DNA of 64,000 nt from Algibacillus agarilyticus (lineage in GTDB: Bacteria; Pseudomonadota; Gammaproteobacteria; Enterobacterales; Alteromonadaceae). The notes below the pieces were generated by a model. It had not been told where the DNA came from. It ran no database searches and was given only the letters and a program-made list of their open reading frames with translations. Below, piece after piece: positions 1 to 10,286 of the stretch. The stretch's first letter is position 1. Every line of letters begins with the position of its first letter. Made by a program: the position numbers and the translations under genes. The stretch lies in contig NZ_QMED01000022.1 in the NCBI RefSeq assembly GCF_003286125.1, forward strand, positions 21,683 to 85,682, in the 5' to 3' direction.

Positions 1-1000
1 CAGCAAGGCTGGTAAAACCTTTAAAATCAAGAGTGTGATTAACTTGTTCTATATCGCCTGTTTCGTAGGCGGTACTAGCGTCGCTTAGATCAACGGTTTC
101 GTAAAAATAGCGAACGTCGGTGTTTAAAGCATCCCATTCTGCTTGATGCGAAACACTCAAGTTTAAACGGTCTGTTTCTTGTTGTGTTTTTTCAATATTT
201 GGACCTCGTTGCCAATCGGCTTCGCGTTCATCTGACGAAATTAGCGCTGATGCTGTCACGGTTTGGTTTTTCGCGAGTTGCCAATCAAGCTCCGTTAATA
301 CTTGGCTAGCGGTGCGTTTTTCTAACGCGTCAAATTGTGCATAATCTTCAGCACGCCATGCGTCTCGGTCGGTATGTTCTACCACCATTAAAGCCGAGAT
401 GTCATCGCTTAGTTGACCACTTATATAACCATTTAATTTGTTTTGAGAGCCGCCATCACCCGATGTCATGGTTTCATGATTCAAGCTGATCGAGCCTTGT
501 GTTTGCTCGCTTGGCTGCTTCAAAATAACATTCACAACGCCGCCTAATGCTTCAGAGCCATAAAGCGAAGACATGGGGCCACGAACCACTTCAACTCGTT
601 GAATAGCCGAAATAGGCACGCTGCCTAAATCAAAGTCGTTACCTCGAATAAGCGCTGCATGAGAATTAACACGTTTGCCATTTATTAAAATGAGTGTGTA
701 TTTACTGTCCATTCCGCGAATGCTGATGTCGCTGCGACCATAAGCCGTGGTTGGGATCACATCAATACTGGTTACGGCTTTTAATACATCGGCTAAGTTA
801 TTAACTGCCTGTTTGGCTATATCTTCCGCCGTGATAATAGATACCGATGCTGGTGCGGTTAATTCAGTGTGTTTTGTTTGTGTGGCGGTAACAATAATGC
901 GTTCTACTTGGCTAGTTTCTGCTGCTTGAGCAAATGCAGATGAGCTTGAGATACCTGCGGCTAACAAGGCGAGTGATAATGCATGTTTAGAGACGTTCAT
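1..1000 (-). CDS. TonB-dependent siderophore receptor, N-terminal part (cut by window edge)
   Basis: This reads from an ATG at 998-1000 and is still open at base 1, so only about 333 N-terminal residues are visible. A signal peptide (start MNVSKHALSLALLAAG) is followed by a TonB-box-like RIIVTAT and a plug domain with IRGMDSKYTLILINGKRV and VEVVRGPMSSLYGSEALGGV, then the first barrel strands. Such receptors import ferric siderophores or cobalamin across the outer membrane using TonB energy. A Fur-like box directly upstream and the neighbouring catecholate genes suggest it takes up the ferric form of the siderophore made here. It is transcribed in the same direction as the biosynthetic operon but has its own promoter region. 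Substrate is inferred from context only. Confidence 0.9.
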   Translation of the reverse strand, partial: MNVSKHALSLALLAAGISSSSAFAQAAETSQVERIIVTATQTKHTELTAPASVSIITAEDIAKQAVNNLADVLKAVTSIDVIPTTAYGRSDISIRGMDSKYTLILINGKRVNSHAALIRGNDFDLGSVPISAIQRVEVVRGPMSSLYGSEALGGVVNVILKQPSEQTQGSISLNHETMTSGDGGSQNKLNGYISGQLSDDISALMVVEHTDRDAWRAEDYAQFDALEKRTASQVLTELDWQLAKNQTVTASALISSDEREADWQRGPNIEKTQQETDRLNLSVSHQAEWDALNTDVRYFYETVDLSDASTAYETGDIEQVNHTLDFKGFTSLA

Positions 1001-1033
1001 TTTAAATCCTGTAAAATACGATTGTTAATCTAA

Positions 1034-1056
1034 ATGTTAATGATTCTCATTTGATA
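1034..1056. promoter_or_regulatory. Fur-like box before the TonB receptor
   Basis: The stretch TTAATGATTCTCATTTGATA resembles the GATAATGATAATCATTATC Fur consensus and lies 35-55 bases upstream of the receptor start, where a promoter is expected. This suggests iron repression. Assignment is by eye. Confidence 0.6.
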
Positions 1057-1203
1057 TTAATTCTATTGTTATTAAATGAACAGCTTTTTTAATAGCACAA
1101 ATCTATCTGTCTTATAGCTTAAAAAGGTTATTTATATCCCTAAGTCACTTGGGGATCATTCGTGTTGATCGTTGCCCGTTTTTAAATATATAAACGGCTA
1201 AAT

Positions 1204-2235
1204 TTAGAGACTAACCTTTTTTATTTGCTGCATGAGTGTTTGCTGCCGAGGATTTAAGTATTTAATCCGTTGATCAATCAATTGCCATTGCTCATTTGTT
1301 AATTTTAAAACCTGAGGCGTGAGATCGCGTGTGGCTTGGCCAAAATATAAATAAAAATCAAATAATTGCCTTAAAGGTTCTCGTGTTAATAAATTAAAGT
1401 GTGATGATTTGGGGGATATGTCGTTAAATGTTAAGTGGCTAATATTGCTTGCCTGTGTTGATAGGGCAAAAGAATGGCTGAAGCTAACATCCGTCTGGTT
1501 GCTTGTGCTTGTTTTTGGGCATGTGTTTGTGCATATTTTTGGAATGGGTAATAGCTTGTTTATATGTGCTTGCTTAGCCGCTATGTGTGGCCAGCAGCTT
1601 AATAGCTTATCGGGATAAGCGGTTTGCATTAGCATGCCAAATGTTTGATGTTGTTTTTCACGACTAAACGGTCGCTTAATATGGATGGGATTTTTGAGTA
1701 TATGATGCGCACCAAATAAGACGAAGGCTGCTTTATTTTGTTTAATAAAATGTGTCTCGACATAATCAAAGAGTGTTTGATCGCGTTGAGCGTTTGCTTG
1801 CATAACCGCGAGTGGGTTGTTTAACCGCGGCCAATTTTGTGGCGATTCAACGAGATGTATACGCAGTGGGGTGGGGCGATGTTGGTTGGCTAGCCGTACA
1901 CATTTAAAAAAATGCATAAAGTGTGGTGAGGCCCAAGCCGGAAAAGCAATTGAATCTAACCAAATGGCATTGAGCTGTTGTATACAAATCGTTTTACCCG
2001 CAAGGTAATCATCTAACAGGGCTTGATGTTGTTGATTACCAAATTCGATCACCACATCGCTTACATCGGTATTCAATTGCGGGTCGATTATGAGCTGTTG
2101 CAATTGCTCAAAAATTGAAAAATACCAATGCGCTTCGCCTAACCCGACGATCTGCTTATTTTGTAAAGCTTGTTGCACCACGGATACGATAGATAAAGGA
2201 GCACCGCTTAGCGGTGCTCCTGTTGTTAATGTCAT
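1204..2235 (-). CDS. ChaN/Tiki/EreA-like superfamily protein, last gene of the siderophore operon
   Basis: This encodes 343 residues, starting 10 bases after the NRPS stop, so it is almost certainly co-transcribed with it. Near residue 33 there is VGLGEAHW, then VVIEFGNQQ around residue 63 and FGAHHILKNP around 175. The GExH, acidic EFG and GxxH pattern is that of the Tiki/TraB/EreA/ChaN fold, whose members include haem-binding lipoproteins and esterase-like enzymes. No convincing signal peptide is seen, so it is probably cytoplasmic. The gene at 12490-13656 is a paralogue with the same motifs at the other end of the cluster. A role in siderophore hydrolysis, iron handling or editing is possible but not shown. 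Superfamily confidence is moderate and function is unknown. Confidence 0.75.
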   Translation of the reverse strand: MTLTTGAPLSGAPLSIVSVVQQALQNKQIVGLGEAHWYFSIFEQLQQLIIDPQLNTDVSDVVIEFGNQQHQALLDDYLAGKTICIQQLNAIWLDSIAFPAWASPHFMHFFKCVRLANQHRPTPLRIHLVESPQNWPRLNNPLAVMQANAQRDQTLFDYVETHFIKQNKAAFVLFGAHHILKNPIHIKRPFSREKQHQTFGMLMQTAYPDKLLSCWPHIAAKQAHINKLLPIPKICTNTCPKTSTSNQTDVSFSHSFALSTQASNISHLTFNDISPKSSHFNLLTREPLRQLFDFYLYFGQATRDLTPQVLKLTNEQWQLIDQRIKYLNPRQQTLMQQIKKVSL

Positions 2236-2244
2236 TACGTTATC

Positions 2245-5200
2245 CTATTCTGTGAATGTGCTAGTCAGGCGCTCAGCCATATGTCGGCCGATCAAGCGCA
2301 ACATATCAGGCTGCATCATGTCTCTGTGAATACAGTCCACCTCAACCACATCAATGTTTCCTTGCATATATTTGTGCCAACCTTCGCGGTCTAAAAAGGC
2401 TTCTTCTGGTGGTTTGACGGCATTAAAAAACAGCATATCGCCTTGATAAACATAATCGACCTCATCACGAACTCGGCTGTTATTATTGATAACGACTTCG
2501 ATCATCGCCGAAATGGTATCCGCGCTTAAATGTGCCATTGAGCTACCGGCTTCTTGTAAAATGTCGATTACTTGCGGCCGAGTTAAGCTAGAATGAGCTG
2601 ATTCATCAAACTCGACACCGGCCATGCGAATAAGCGCACCAAGCGCTTCATCTTCTTGTGGCGGATTCATTTGCTGCCATTGCTCGGTGGGGTAAGAATC
2701 GAGTATGGTAAGCAAACCGACTTCTTGGCCTTGTTGTTGTAAAACAGCTGCCATGTGATGGGCTATCATGCCGCCTATTGACCAACCTAATAAATGGTAT
2801 GGGCCAAAAGGTTGCTCTGCTCTGATCGCCGCAACATATTCTTCTGCCATTTGGCGCATGCTACTTGGCAGTGGCAAATCCGGCGAGGCTAGATTTTTAG
2901 ATTGCACACCATAAATAGGAATATAGCTTGGAATAATAGGAGTGAGTGCGGCATAACACCAACTTAACCCACCTGCCGGATGCACACAAAATACAGCCGG
3001 TTGATTTTCGCGTTTCCGCAAAGGCAGCAATATATTGAGTGCTTCGTCTGAACTGCTGCCGTTAAGTTTATTGGCTATACCTTCAACTGTAGGCGATTCA
3101 AATACGGCGGCGAGCGATAATTCAACGCCCATGATCTCTTTAACATAAGCAATTAACTGAGCGGCTAATAATGAGTGGCCACCTAATTCAAAGAAGTTAT
3201 CACTTGTGCCCACCTCTGGAATATCTAACAGCTGACAAAACAATTTACATAAGCGCTCTTCAACTAAATTAGCTGGCCCTTTATTGCCAATTTGCCCAGA
3301 TAAATCGGGTTTAGGCAAGGCTTTACGATCGAGCTTGCCATTGGCGGTTAACGGAAACTCGGCTACTTCAACAAAATAGCTTGGGATCATGTATTCAGGT
3401 AATAGCGTGGCTAAAAAGGCTTGCAATGCGCCTACATCTATATTGTTGCCTGCTGCGTTATTTTCTGCACCCGTGTGATGTTCTTTTGGCTGTTTATGTG
3501 TGTGAGTGGGTTTTATATAGGCGACTAAACGTTTGTCGCCTGCCGTGTATTCTTGTGCCAGCACGCTGACTTGGGCCACTTCGGGATGTAGGGCTAGTGC
3601 GTTTTCTATTTCTTCCAGCTCGATCCTAAAACCTCTAATTTTAACCTGAAAATCACTACGACCTATGTATTCAATTGCGCCATATTGATCCCAACGTGCT
3701 AAATCGCCACTTTGGTAAAGGCGTGAACCATCTTGTTTAAATGGGTTAGCAATAAAACGCTCTGCGGTTAATTCTGCTTGACCATAATAACCATCGGCGA
3801 GTTGCACACCTCCTATATAGAGCTCGCCTATAACGCCCGGAGGTACAAGTTGTAAATTAGGATCCAATATATAAATTTGGGTATTCCAAACGGGCTTGCC
3901 AATCGGAATTTTTTTATCGTTAATTGAACAAGGCCAATACGTGACGTCAATCGCCGCTTCGGTTGGCCCATATAAATTGTGTAAGGGTGCTTGATGCAGT
4001 TGATAATAATTTTTGACTAAATCGATGGGTAAGGCTTCACCACTGCAAAACACTTGGCGTAAGCTTTTTGTTTGCTCTGCTGTTGCTTGCGCGATAAACA
4101 CTTGCAACATCGAGGGGACAAAGTGCAGGGTTGTAATGTTTTGTTGCTGAATGATCTCGGCTAAATAGAGTGGATCTTTATGGCCGTCGGGTTTGGCAAC
4201 AACTAACGTTGCACCGGTGATCAGTGGCCAGAAAAATTCCCACACTGAAACATCAAACCCAGCAGGGGTTTTTTGTAAAATTTTATCGGTTTGATCAATC
4301 GGATATTCAGCCTGCATCCACATCAATCGATTGACGATAGCTTGATGATTAATCACCACACCTTTAGGTTTACCGGTTGAACCCGAGGTATAAATAATAT
4401 AAGCCGGATCATGTGGTTGAATGGTTGAAATTCGCAAATTAACAAGTGCAGTTACACCTATCGCTGGGGTATTTACCCATTGTTTAAATATTTCACCGTC
4501 GACTAAATTAATCGTGTTATGTGATGGCACTTTAAGTGCGAGTTGGGCGGTACATAACGTTAATTTAGGCGCTGAAGAATCAAGCATATATGCAATGCGT
4601 CCGTCTGGATAGTCGGGGTCTACCGGCAGGTAAATCGCACCGATTAACATGATCGCTTGTTGAGCAATAATAAGCTCAAGGCTACGGGGAATAATAACGG
4701 CAATGGTATCGCCTTTATTAATGCCTTGTTCGATAAATTGATACGCTAAGCGCTGAACTTTTTCATGTAACTGTGCATAGGTTAATTGGTGTTGTTCAAA
4801 TATAAGCGCTGCTTGGTTTGGGGTTGCTAGTGCCTGTTGGTGCAGCAATTGCGCTAAGGTTGTTGTTTTAACTGGGTGGTCGGTGTTGTTCCAATCGTGT
4901 AGTATTTTTTGTGTTTCTTCTTTAAATAGAATATTAATGTCTTTGACTTTATAGGTGTGTTCACCGCTGTATTCATTGCTATTACCTTCGTCACGGGCTG
5001 CCTTATAGTGTGACTGTTGGGCCTTTGTGAAAAAGTCGCTCATAAAGTTGAATAAACGTTGTTGATGCTCTGCTAATTCTGCTTCGCTATAAAGTTCTGG
5101 GTTTGCATCAATATCAAGATGTAATAAACCATCTAATTCATAACAGTAAATCGACATATCATCGACCGGACCGGCAGATAAATTAAAGGCTTTAGAAGGT

Positions 5201-6291
5201 AAATCACCAAATTGATGTTCATAGTTAAACGGCATGATATTGACTAACGGGCCAAATAAATTGCGGTTGTCTTTAACTACGTTTAATTCGCGGTGTAATT
5301 CTTCATAACGATAACCTTGATGGCGACGCACGGCGGCAAATTCTTTATTAACTTGTTTGATTAAATCAATCAGGCTATCACCGGCGTTAAATTCAACACG
5401 CACGGGTAAAATATTCACGCGCATTGCCGGTGTTTGGATCGCAACTGAGCCTAATCTACCCATCAAAGGCACGCCCAATACCACGTTGTTGGATCGCGTC
5501 ATACGATGCACATAACTGGCGATACTGGCAATTAATACACTATACCAGTGGGTTCGACAAAGCTTGGCTACACTGGCCATTTGGCTAAAGTCGGCTGCAG
5601 GTAATGCGCCTTTCAAACGCCAAAAGTGATCAGATGTAATAGTCGGTTTACCGGCTAAGTTGATGGTGTCGTTGTGGTCGGCAAAACGTTCTAAATAGAA
5701 ATTACGATCGGCTTGATATTTATCTGACGTTTTATAATCTTCATCTTCTGCAATGAGTGCCTGTTGCGACACGATATTGGCTTTATCAATGGGTGAGTCA
5801 GACGTTAACTGAGTATAAATATGTGACACTCTACTGGCAATTAACGACATGCTGTAGCCATCAATGGCGATATGATGTAGAGACAAAAACCAGACAAATT
5901 GGTCGGCTGCTAATTTTATTATCGCCATGCTAAAAAGTGGCCCTGTTTCTAAATTAACGGGGTTTTTAAGCTCTTTTTGCATCCATGATACCGCTTTTTT
6001 TAGCGGTAACTTTTCTGTCGAAAAATCGATGTGGTCGACTTGCCAAGGTTGGCGGTTAACCAACATTCGAGGGCCTTCGGTTGTGGTAATAAATTGTGCG
6101 TTTAAAGAGTCAACTTCATTGATTGCTTGGCTAATCGCTTGATCTAAAGAGTCTGTGTTGACTGTTCCCTCTATGACAATATATTCACCTGTTTTATAAA
6201 TTGGGTTTTCAGGCGAACGTAATTGTGCAAACCAAATTCCGGCTTGTGCATCGGTTAGTTGTTGGTATTGAGTTGTGGTTGATTGTGTCAT
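2245..6291 (-). CDS. entF: EntF-like nonribosomal peptide synthetase (C-A-PCP-TE), serine-activating
   Basis: This 1348-residue protein is close in length and order to enterobactin synthase EntF. The condensation domain has HHIAIDG at residues 139-145. The adenylation domain has YIIYTSGSTGKPKG and YGPTEAAIDV. A carrier domain carries FFELGGHSLLAAQL with the phosphopantetheine serine, and a C-terminal thioesterase has GWSIGGM. Reading the specificity positions from FDVSVW, LHF, VFCSG and NLYGPTEAAID gives D-V-W-H-F-S-L-I-D-K, one conservative change from the serine code of EntF. It should couple dihydroxybenzoyl groups from EntB to serine and release a cyclic or linear trimer. It follows entB by only a few bases. 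The exact product, such as trilactone size, cannot be read from sequence. Confidence 0.93.
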   Translation of the reverse strand: MTQSTTTQYQQLTDAQAGIWFAQLRSPENPIYKTGEYIVIEGTVNTDSLDQAISQAINEVDSLNAQFITTTEGPRMLVNRQPWQVDHIDFSTEKLPLKKAVSWMQKELKNPVNLETGPLFSMAIIKLAADQFVWFLSLHHIAIDGYSMSLIASRVSHIYTQLTSDSPIDKANIVSQQALIAEDEDYKTSDKYQADRNFYLERFADHNDTINLAGKPTITSDHFWRLKGALPAADFSQMASVAKLCRTHWYSVLIASIASYVHRMTRSNNVVLGVPLMGRLGSVAIQTPAMRVNILPVRVEFNAGDSLIDLIKQVNKEFAAVRRHQGYRYEELHRELNVVKDNRNLFGPLVNIMPFNYEHQFGDLPSKAFNLSAGPVDDMSIYCYELDGLLHLDIDANPELYSEAELAEHQQRLFNFMSDFFTKAQQSHYKAARDEGNSNEYSGEHTYKVKDINILFKEETQKILHDWNNTDHPVKTTTLAQLLHQQALATPNQAALIFEQHQLTYAQLHEKVQRLAYQFIEQGINKGDTIAVIIPRSLELIIAQQAIMLIGAIYLPVDPDYPDGRIAYMLDSSAPKLTLCTAQLALKVPSHNTINLVDGEIFKQWVNTPAIGVTALVNLRISTIQPHDPAYIIYTSGSTGKPKGVVINHQAIVNRLMWMQAEYPIDQTDKILQKTPAGFDVSVWEFFWPLITGATLVVAKPDGHKDPLYLAEIIQQQNITTLHFVPSMLQVFIAQATAEQTKSLRQVFCSGEALPIDLVKNYYQLHQAPLHNLYGPTEAAIDVTYWPCSINDKKIPIGKPVWNTQIYILDPNLQLVPPGVIGELYIGGVQLADGYYGQAELTAERFIANPFKQDGSRLYQSGDLARWDQYGAIEYIGRSDFQVKIRGFRIELEEIENALALHPEVAQVSVLAQEYTAGDKRLVAYIKPTHTHKQPKEHHTGAENNAAGNNIDVGALQAFLATLLPEYMIPSYFVEVAEFPLTANGKLDRKALPKPDLSGQIGNKGPANLVEERLCKLFCQLLDIPEVGTSDNFFELGGHSLLAAQLIAYVKEIMGVELSLAAVFESPTVEGIANKLNGSSSDEALNILLPLRKRENQPAVFCVHPAGGLSWCYAALTPIIPSYIPIYGVQSKNLASPDLPLPSSMRQMAEEYVAAIRAEQPFGPYHLLGWSIGGMIAHHMAAVLQQQGQEVGLLTILDSYPTEQWQQMNPPQEDEALGALIRMAGVEFDESAHSSLTRPQVIDILQEAGSSMAHLSADTISAMIEVVINNNSRVRDEVDYVYQGDMLFFNAVKPPEEAFLDREGWHKYMQGNIDVVEVDCIHRDMMQPDMLRLIGRHMAERLTSTFTE

Positions 6292-6295
6292 GTTA

Positions 6296-7189
6296 TTAGG
6301 CTGCCTTTTTTTGTAAAATTGACCACCATTGACCCAAGCAAGGTGTTGCGGCTAAATCGATAAATGAAATATTAAGTCCGGCGGTTTGCCAATCTGCGAC
6401 GAGTGACATCATGCGAACCGAATCCAAACCAAAATCGAGCAAACTGTCATCGTCGGTTAATTCGCTTTGGTCTAGTTCGAGCAATGCTGCCACTTGTGCC
6501 ACAAGTTCGTTATAGGATGTGGGTAGCATCGGCGCAGCGAGCACATCATGGGTATTGCTGATGGCGCTAAGGGTTTGTGCTGTGGTGGTAACTTGACCAC
6601 AGCGTCCCGCCACATAGGTGGCTGCCATGTGTTGCTCGGCAAAGCTAAAATCAGCTTGCGCATCGATCACCATAAAGGCTTGAATATCGTTCATAAAGGC
6701 ATCGGCTGCGGTTTGTAAGCAGCCGATGTGTGAATAAACCCCAACAATGATGAGCTGATCACGCTGCCAATGTTGCATTAAATTTTTGAGCTCGCTGCGC
6801 ACAAAGGCGCTGTAACGCCATTTTACTAATTGGGTGTCGTTTGGGTTTGGCGTTAGGGCATCAATAATTTTTGTTTTAGCGGGGTCGGCGTTAAGTCCTG
6901 CGCCCCAAAAGTCGGTTAATAAAGCGCGTTCATTTGGGTCTTGATCTCCGGGTTGCGCGGTATAAACAACCGGAATATCGACGGTATTACAGAGCTGTTT
7001 TATTTGGCTGATATTATCGATGACTTCACTAATGGGTTCTAATGATTGATTATAAAAATCGATAAAATATTGCTGCATATCATGCACGAGTAAAACCGCA
7101 CGCTGAGGGTCGATTTGCCAATCTACTTTGTTGTTAATGTTATTTAAGATATTGTCGATCGAATAAGGGGCTATTGACGGTATTGCCAT
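6296..7189 (-). CDS. entB: Bifunctional isochorismatase / aryl carrier protein
   Basis: This has 297 residues, against about 285 for E. coli EntB. The isochorismatase domain shows VLLVHDMQQYF with Asp37, VKWRYSAF with the catalytic lysine, and VGVYSHIGCLQTAADAF. The last 75 residues are an aryl carrier domain with LDFGLDSVRMM, where the serine takes phosphopantetheine. It converts isochorismate to 2,3-dihydro-2,3-dihydroxybenzoate and carries the activated aryl acid to the NRPS. Four bases separate it from entF. The start is the ATG at 7189. The 105-base gap to entE holds no clear terminator, so the whole set can be one transcript. Confidence 0.93.
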   Translation of the reverse strand: MAIPSIAPYSIDNILNNINNKVDWQIDPQRAVLLVHDMQQYFIDFYNQSLEPISEVIDNISQIKQLCNTVDIPVVYTAQPGDQDPNERALLTDFWGAGLNADPAKTKIIDALTPNPNDTQLVKWRYSAFVRSELKNLMQHWQRDQLIIVGVYSHIGCLQTAADAFMNDIQAFMVIDAQADFSFAEQHMAATYVAGRCGQVTTTAQTLSAISNTHDVLAAPMLPTSYNELVAQVAALLELDQSELTDDDSLLDFGLDSVRMMSLVADWQTAGLNISFIDLAATPCLGQWWSILQKKAA

Positions 7190-7294
7190 AAAAATAAGTC
7201 CTGTTTAATGTCTATCGTTGATTCAGTTATATAAAAACCATTACCGCGGTGTTAGAGCACATTAGGTAACGTTTTTTGTTTTAAAAATGGAGGC

Positions 7295-8947
7295 TCAAAA
7301 TTGGGCGCGTAATTGTTTTTTATCTATTTTGCCAACCGGTGTTTTAGGTAAATGCGATAAAAACTCAATCCGATCCGGAATTTTAAACGCGGCTAGTTCG
7401 TGTTGGCGTAAAAATCGCTTGAGTTCGATAGCGTTTGGCTGCAAATTTTTGCACACCACCACGGCGCAACTTTTTTCGCCTAAAAATGGGTCGGGTAAGG
7501 CAATAATGGCCGCATCGTGAACTTCAGGATGCGCAAGTAAAGCGTTTTCTATTTCTTCGGCGGCTATTTTTTCTCCGCCCCGATTGATTTGATCTTTCTG
7601 CCGCCCTAAAACTTGTAAATTACCCTTTTTAGTGAGTTTGACGGTGTCGCCAGTGATGTAAAAACCATCCGGCGTGAAGGCGTTGCGATTATGCTCTGGT
7701 GCTTTGTAGTAACCACAAATGGTGTAAGGGCCTTTTACTAATAATAAACCTTCTTCACCTTGCTTAACGTCAACACCTTGATCATCCACAATTTTGATGT
7801 TGTCAAAGGCCGACATGGGGCGTCCTTGAGTATTTATAATGGTATCAAGATCGTCATCTAGCCGTGTGTAATTGACTAAGCCTTCTGCCATACCAAAAAC
7901 TTGCTGCAGCTGACAATCAAGCTGCGATATAAATTTTTTAGCGGCTTCGGCACTGAGCTTGGCACCACCAATTTGCACTAATTTAAGTGAGCTGAGTTGA
8001 TGTTTATGTTGTTGAGCATATTCAAGCCACAACAACGCTAACGGCGGCACGAGTGCCGTAACCGTAATTTGATGCTGTTGTATTAATTTAAACGTGCTTT
8101 CAGGGTCGGGCTGCGGACTTAATACAACCGTGCCGCCAGCTTGCCATACGCCCAATGCACCGGGCGAACTTAACGGAAAGTTATGACCTGCGGGCAATAC
8201 ACACAAATAATGAGTGTGTTGATCAAATTGACATATTTCAACACTCGCCCGCACGCTATAAACATAATCATTATCGGTGCGTGGTATAAATTTAGGTAAG
8301 CCGGTAGAGCCACCGGATAACTGAAAAAAGGCAAAGTCAGGGTTGATTATATTGGCTAAAGGCGCATTTTTATTAAACAATGATGAAAAGGGGATAAACG
8401 CATTATCCATTGGCACATCGAGCCAGTCATTGGTTTTTATTGGCTCAGGGGCGATGTTGTCGCAGTCGATTAACCATTGTAAGTGATCATGTTTTTGCTT
8501 TAAGCGTTGGCCAATAATGATGGGGTCAAAGTTATTTTGTTGTGCGCTAATGTAAATTCGCGCTTCAATAAATTGACAAAAATAATCCAGCTCATTAAAG
8601 CGGTGTGCCGGCATGGCTAACAACGGTTTAACGCCGATACGCAATAATGCAAAAAAATTAAGATATAAAGCGGCACAATTAGGTAAGTGAATAATGGCGG
8701 TATCGTTCTGCTTTAATCCGAGTGTTTGATAGCCATTAGCCAGTCGATTGATATCTTGGTCTAATTCGTAATAACTCCATTGCTTATCACCACAAATTAA
8801 TGCGCATTTATGTGGGTAGCGAGTGGTTGTTTGCTGCAATAAATCATTAATGCTGTGATCTTGCCAGAGTTTATGTGCTCGGTATTGCGCTGCACAAGCA
8901 ATTGGCCAATCAATAAAGTCTTTGCTGGGGAGCTGGTTATTGGCCAT
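7295..8947 (-). CDS. entE: 2,3-dihydroxybenzoate-AMP ligase
   Basis: This stand-alone adenylating enzyme has 550 residues (E. coli EntE has 536). The phosphate-binding motif is FQLSGGSTGLPKFIPRT, followed by LPAGHNFPLSSPGALGVW, YITGDTVKL, RGGEKIAAEEIE and a C-terminal PVGKIDKKQL with the catalytic lysine. It activates 2,3-dihydroxybenzoate and loads it on the EntB carrier domain in the cytoplasm. Its start overlaps the entC stop by one base, which indicates translational coupling. Salicylate as substrate is possible in the family, but the neighbouring entA-like gene favours dihydroxybenzoate. Confidence 0.93.
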   Translation of the reverse strand: MANNQLPSKDFIDWPIACAAQYRAHKLWQDHSINDLLQQTTTRYPHKCALICGDKQWSYYELDQDINRLANGYQTLGLKQNDTAIIHLPNCAALYLNFFALLRIGVKPLLAMPAHRFNELDYFCQFIEARIYISAQQNNFDPIIIGQRLKQKHDHLQWLIDCDNIAPEPIKTNDWLDVPMDNAFIPFSSLFNKNAPLANIINPDFAFFQLSGGSTGLPKFIPRTDNDYVYSVRASVEICQFDQHTHYLCVLPAGHNFPLSSPGALGVWQAGGTVVLSPQPDPESTFKLIQQHQITVTALVPPLALLWLEYAQQHKHQLSSLKLVQIGGAKLSAEAAKKFISQLDCQLQQVFGMAEGLVNYTRLDDDLDTIINTQGRPMSAFDNIKIVDDQGVDVKQGEEGLLLVKGPYTICGYYKAPEHNRNAFTPDGFYITGDTVKLTKKGNLQVLGRQKDQINRGGEKIAAEEIENALLAHPEVHDAAIIALPDPFLGEKSCAVVVCKNLQPNAIELKRFLRQHELAAFKIPDRIEFLSHLPKTPVGKIDKKQLRAQF

Positions 8948-10200
8948 TATGCGGGCTCCATCATGTCATTTTCTGCAAGATCTAAATTAAGGGCATGCAA
9001 AATAGTCCGCATTTTATTGCCGGTTTCTTTTAGTTCATCAATAGGATCAGAGCCTTGCACTATGCCAGCACCGGCAAACAGTTTAAGACGATTAGCTTGG
9101 ATTTCGGCACTGCGAATAACCACCACCCATTCGCCATTGCCTCGTGCATCGCACCAGCCGATTAATCCGGTAAAATAACCGCGATCAAAGGGTTCTTGGC
9201 TTTTAATAAAATTGTGAGCTGCAAACTGAGGGTGCCCACATACCGCGGGTGTTGGGTGCAACTTACTAGCTAGTGTTAAAGCGCTAACGGTTGGATCGGT
9301 TACTGTGCCTTCTATCTTGGTTGATAAATGCAACATGGTGGCGGTTTCAATAACCGATGGTGTCATGGGGACATATAAATTGCTGCAATAAGGGGCAAGC
9401 GCCGCTTCGACCGCATCAACGACGACACTGTGCTCATGCAGGTCTTTCGGGTTTTGACACATCGCATTAGATAATGCTGCATTTTCGGCGATGGCAACGC
9501 CACGGCGACGTGAACCCGCCAACGGATTTGAGCAAACATGTTGGCCTTTACGTGATACGAGTAGTTCGGGGCTTGATCCCACTAAACGGGTATCAGCGGT
9601 ATTGCCGATGCGCGAGCAAAAAGTATAGCCGCCGGGGTTTTGGCCTAAAAGGCGATTAATAAAAGCCGGTACGTTAATCGCTTCTTCGGTATCTATTTGT
9701 ATTGAGCGCGAGAGAACGACTTTATTAAAGTGGCCTTGTTTGCATTGTTTTACCGCACTACTGACGGCATTTATATAATGCTTGGGTGCCGGAAAAGGCT
9801 GCAAACGTGATTGCTTATGGTGTATTGGGCTTAAATCGGCGGGTATTTCTGCGCCGCGCATGGGGGCTGATATATGTAAGGTTTCAGGTATAACAAATTG
9901 CACAGGGTTGTGCTCAGAAAAAGGAATAATGCCTAAAGCTATCGGATTATCATCGGCATGTGTTTTTGCTTGTTGTAACAATTGCTCGACATACTCTGGC
10001 AGTTTATCAAACCCCATAATGCCTTGATGATAAGCATGCTGTTCACTGGCTAACAAGGTTGTCGTCGGCGAGCTAAAGAAAAACGGGCTGGTATTTAATT
10101 GATTAATAAGCAGATCAGAACGCATTGCGTCACTGCCGATGATTTGACGATTCATTTGGTTGTTCTCAGCGATGTTTAAGAGAGCTGGATAATAGAACAT
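8947..10200 (-). CDS. entC: Isochorismate synthase
   Basis: This is a chorismate-binding enzyme of 417 residues if started at 10200, slightly longer than E. coli EntC (391). Downstream methionines at residues 16 and 26 are alternative starts. Family signatures include NPLAGSRRRG, ATMLHLSTKIEGTV, LHPTPAVCGHP, FDRGYFTGLIGW and LKLFAGAGIVQGSDP with ELKETGNKM. It converts chorismate to isochorismate, the entry step to 2,3-dihydroxybenzoate. It is the first gene of the minus-strand operon and shares an 86-base divergent promoter region, with a Fur-like box, with the MFS exporter. Confidence 0.93.
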   Translation of the reverse strand: MFYYPALLNIAENNQMNRQIIGSDAMRSDLLINQLNTSPFFFSSPTTTLLASEQHAYHQGIMGFDKLPEYVEQLLQQAKTHADDNPIALGIIPFSEHNPVQFVIPETLHISAPMRGAEIPADLSPIHHKQSRLQPFPAPKHYINAVSSAVKQCKQGHFNKVVLSRSIQIDTEEAINVPAFINRLLGQNPGGYTFCSRIGNTADTRLVGSSPELLVSRKGQHVCSNPLAGSRRRGVAIAENAALSNAMCQNPKDLHEHSVVVDAVEAALAPYCSNLYVPMTPSVIETATMLHLSTKIEGTVTDPTVSALTLASKLHPTPAVCGHPQFAAHNFIKSQEPFDRGYFTGLIGWCDARGNGEWVVVIRSAEIQANRLKLFAGAGIVQGSDPIDELKETGNKMRTILHALNLDLAENDMMEPA

Positions 10201-10222
10201 AAAACTAAACTTTGTAAATAAG

Positions 10223-10247
10223 AATGAGATCTATTATCATTCTCATT
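10223..10247. promoter_or_regulatory. Fur-like box between entC and the MFS exporter
   Basis: AATGAGA and TCTCATT arms enclose TCTATTATCAT in the divergent intergenic region. The pattern matches overlapping Fur half-sites and would give iron repression of both directions. Confidence 0.7.
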
Positions 10248-10286
10248 TGTATAAGGTAGATAGAATAAGGCGTAGATGGTAGTTAA

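Noticed and set aside
1171-1197. CCGTTT/AAACGG hairpin after the siderophore operon as a terminator
   Set aside because: Only six pairs, AT-rich loop and no T tract on the proper side; left unannotated.
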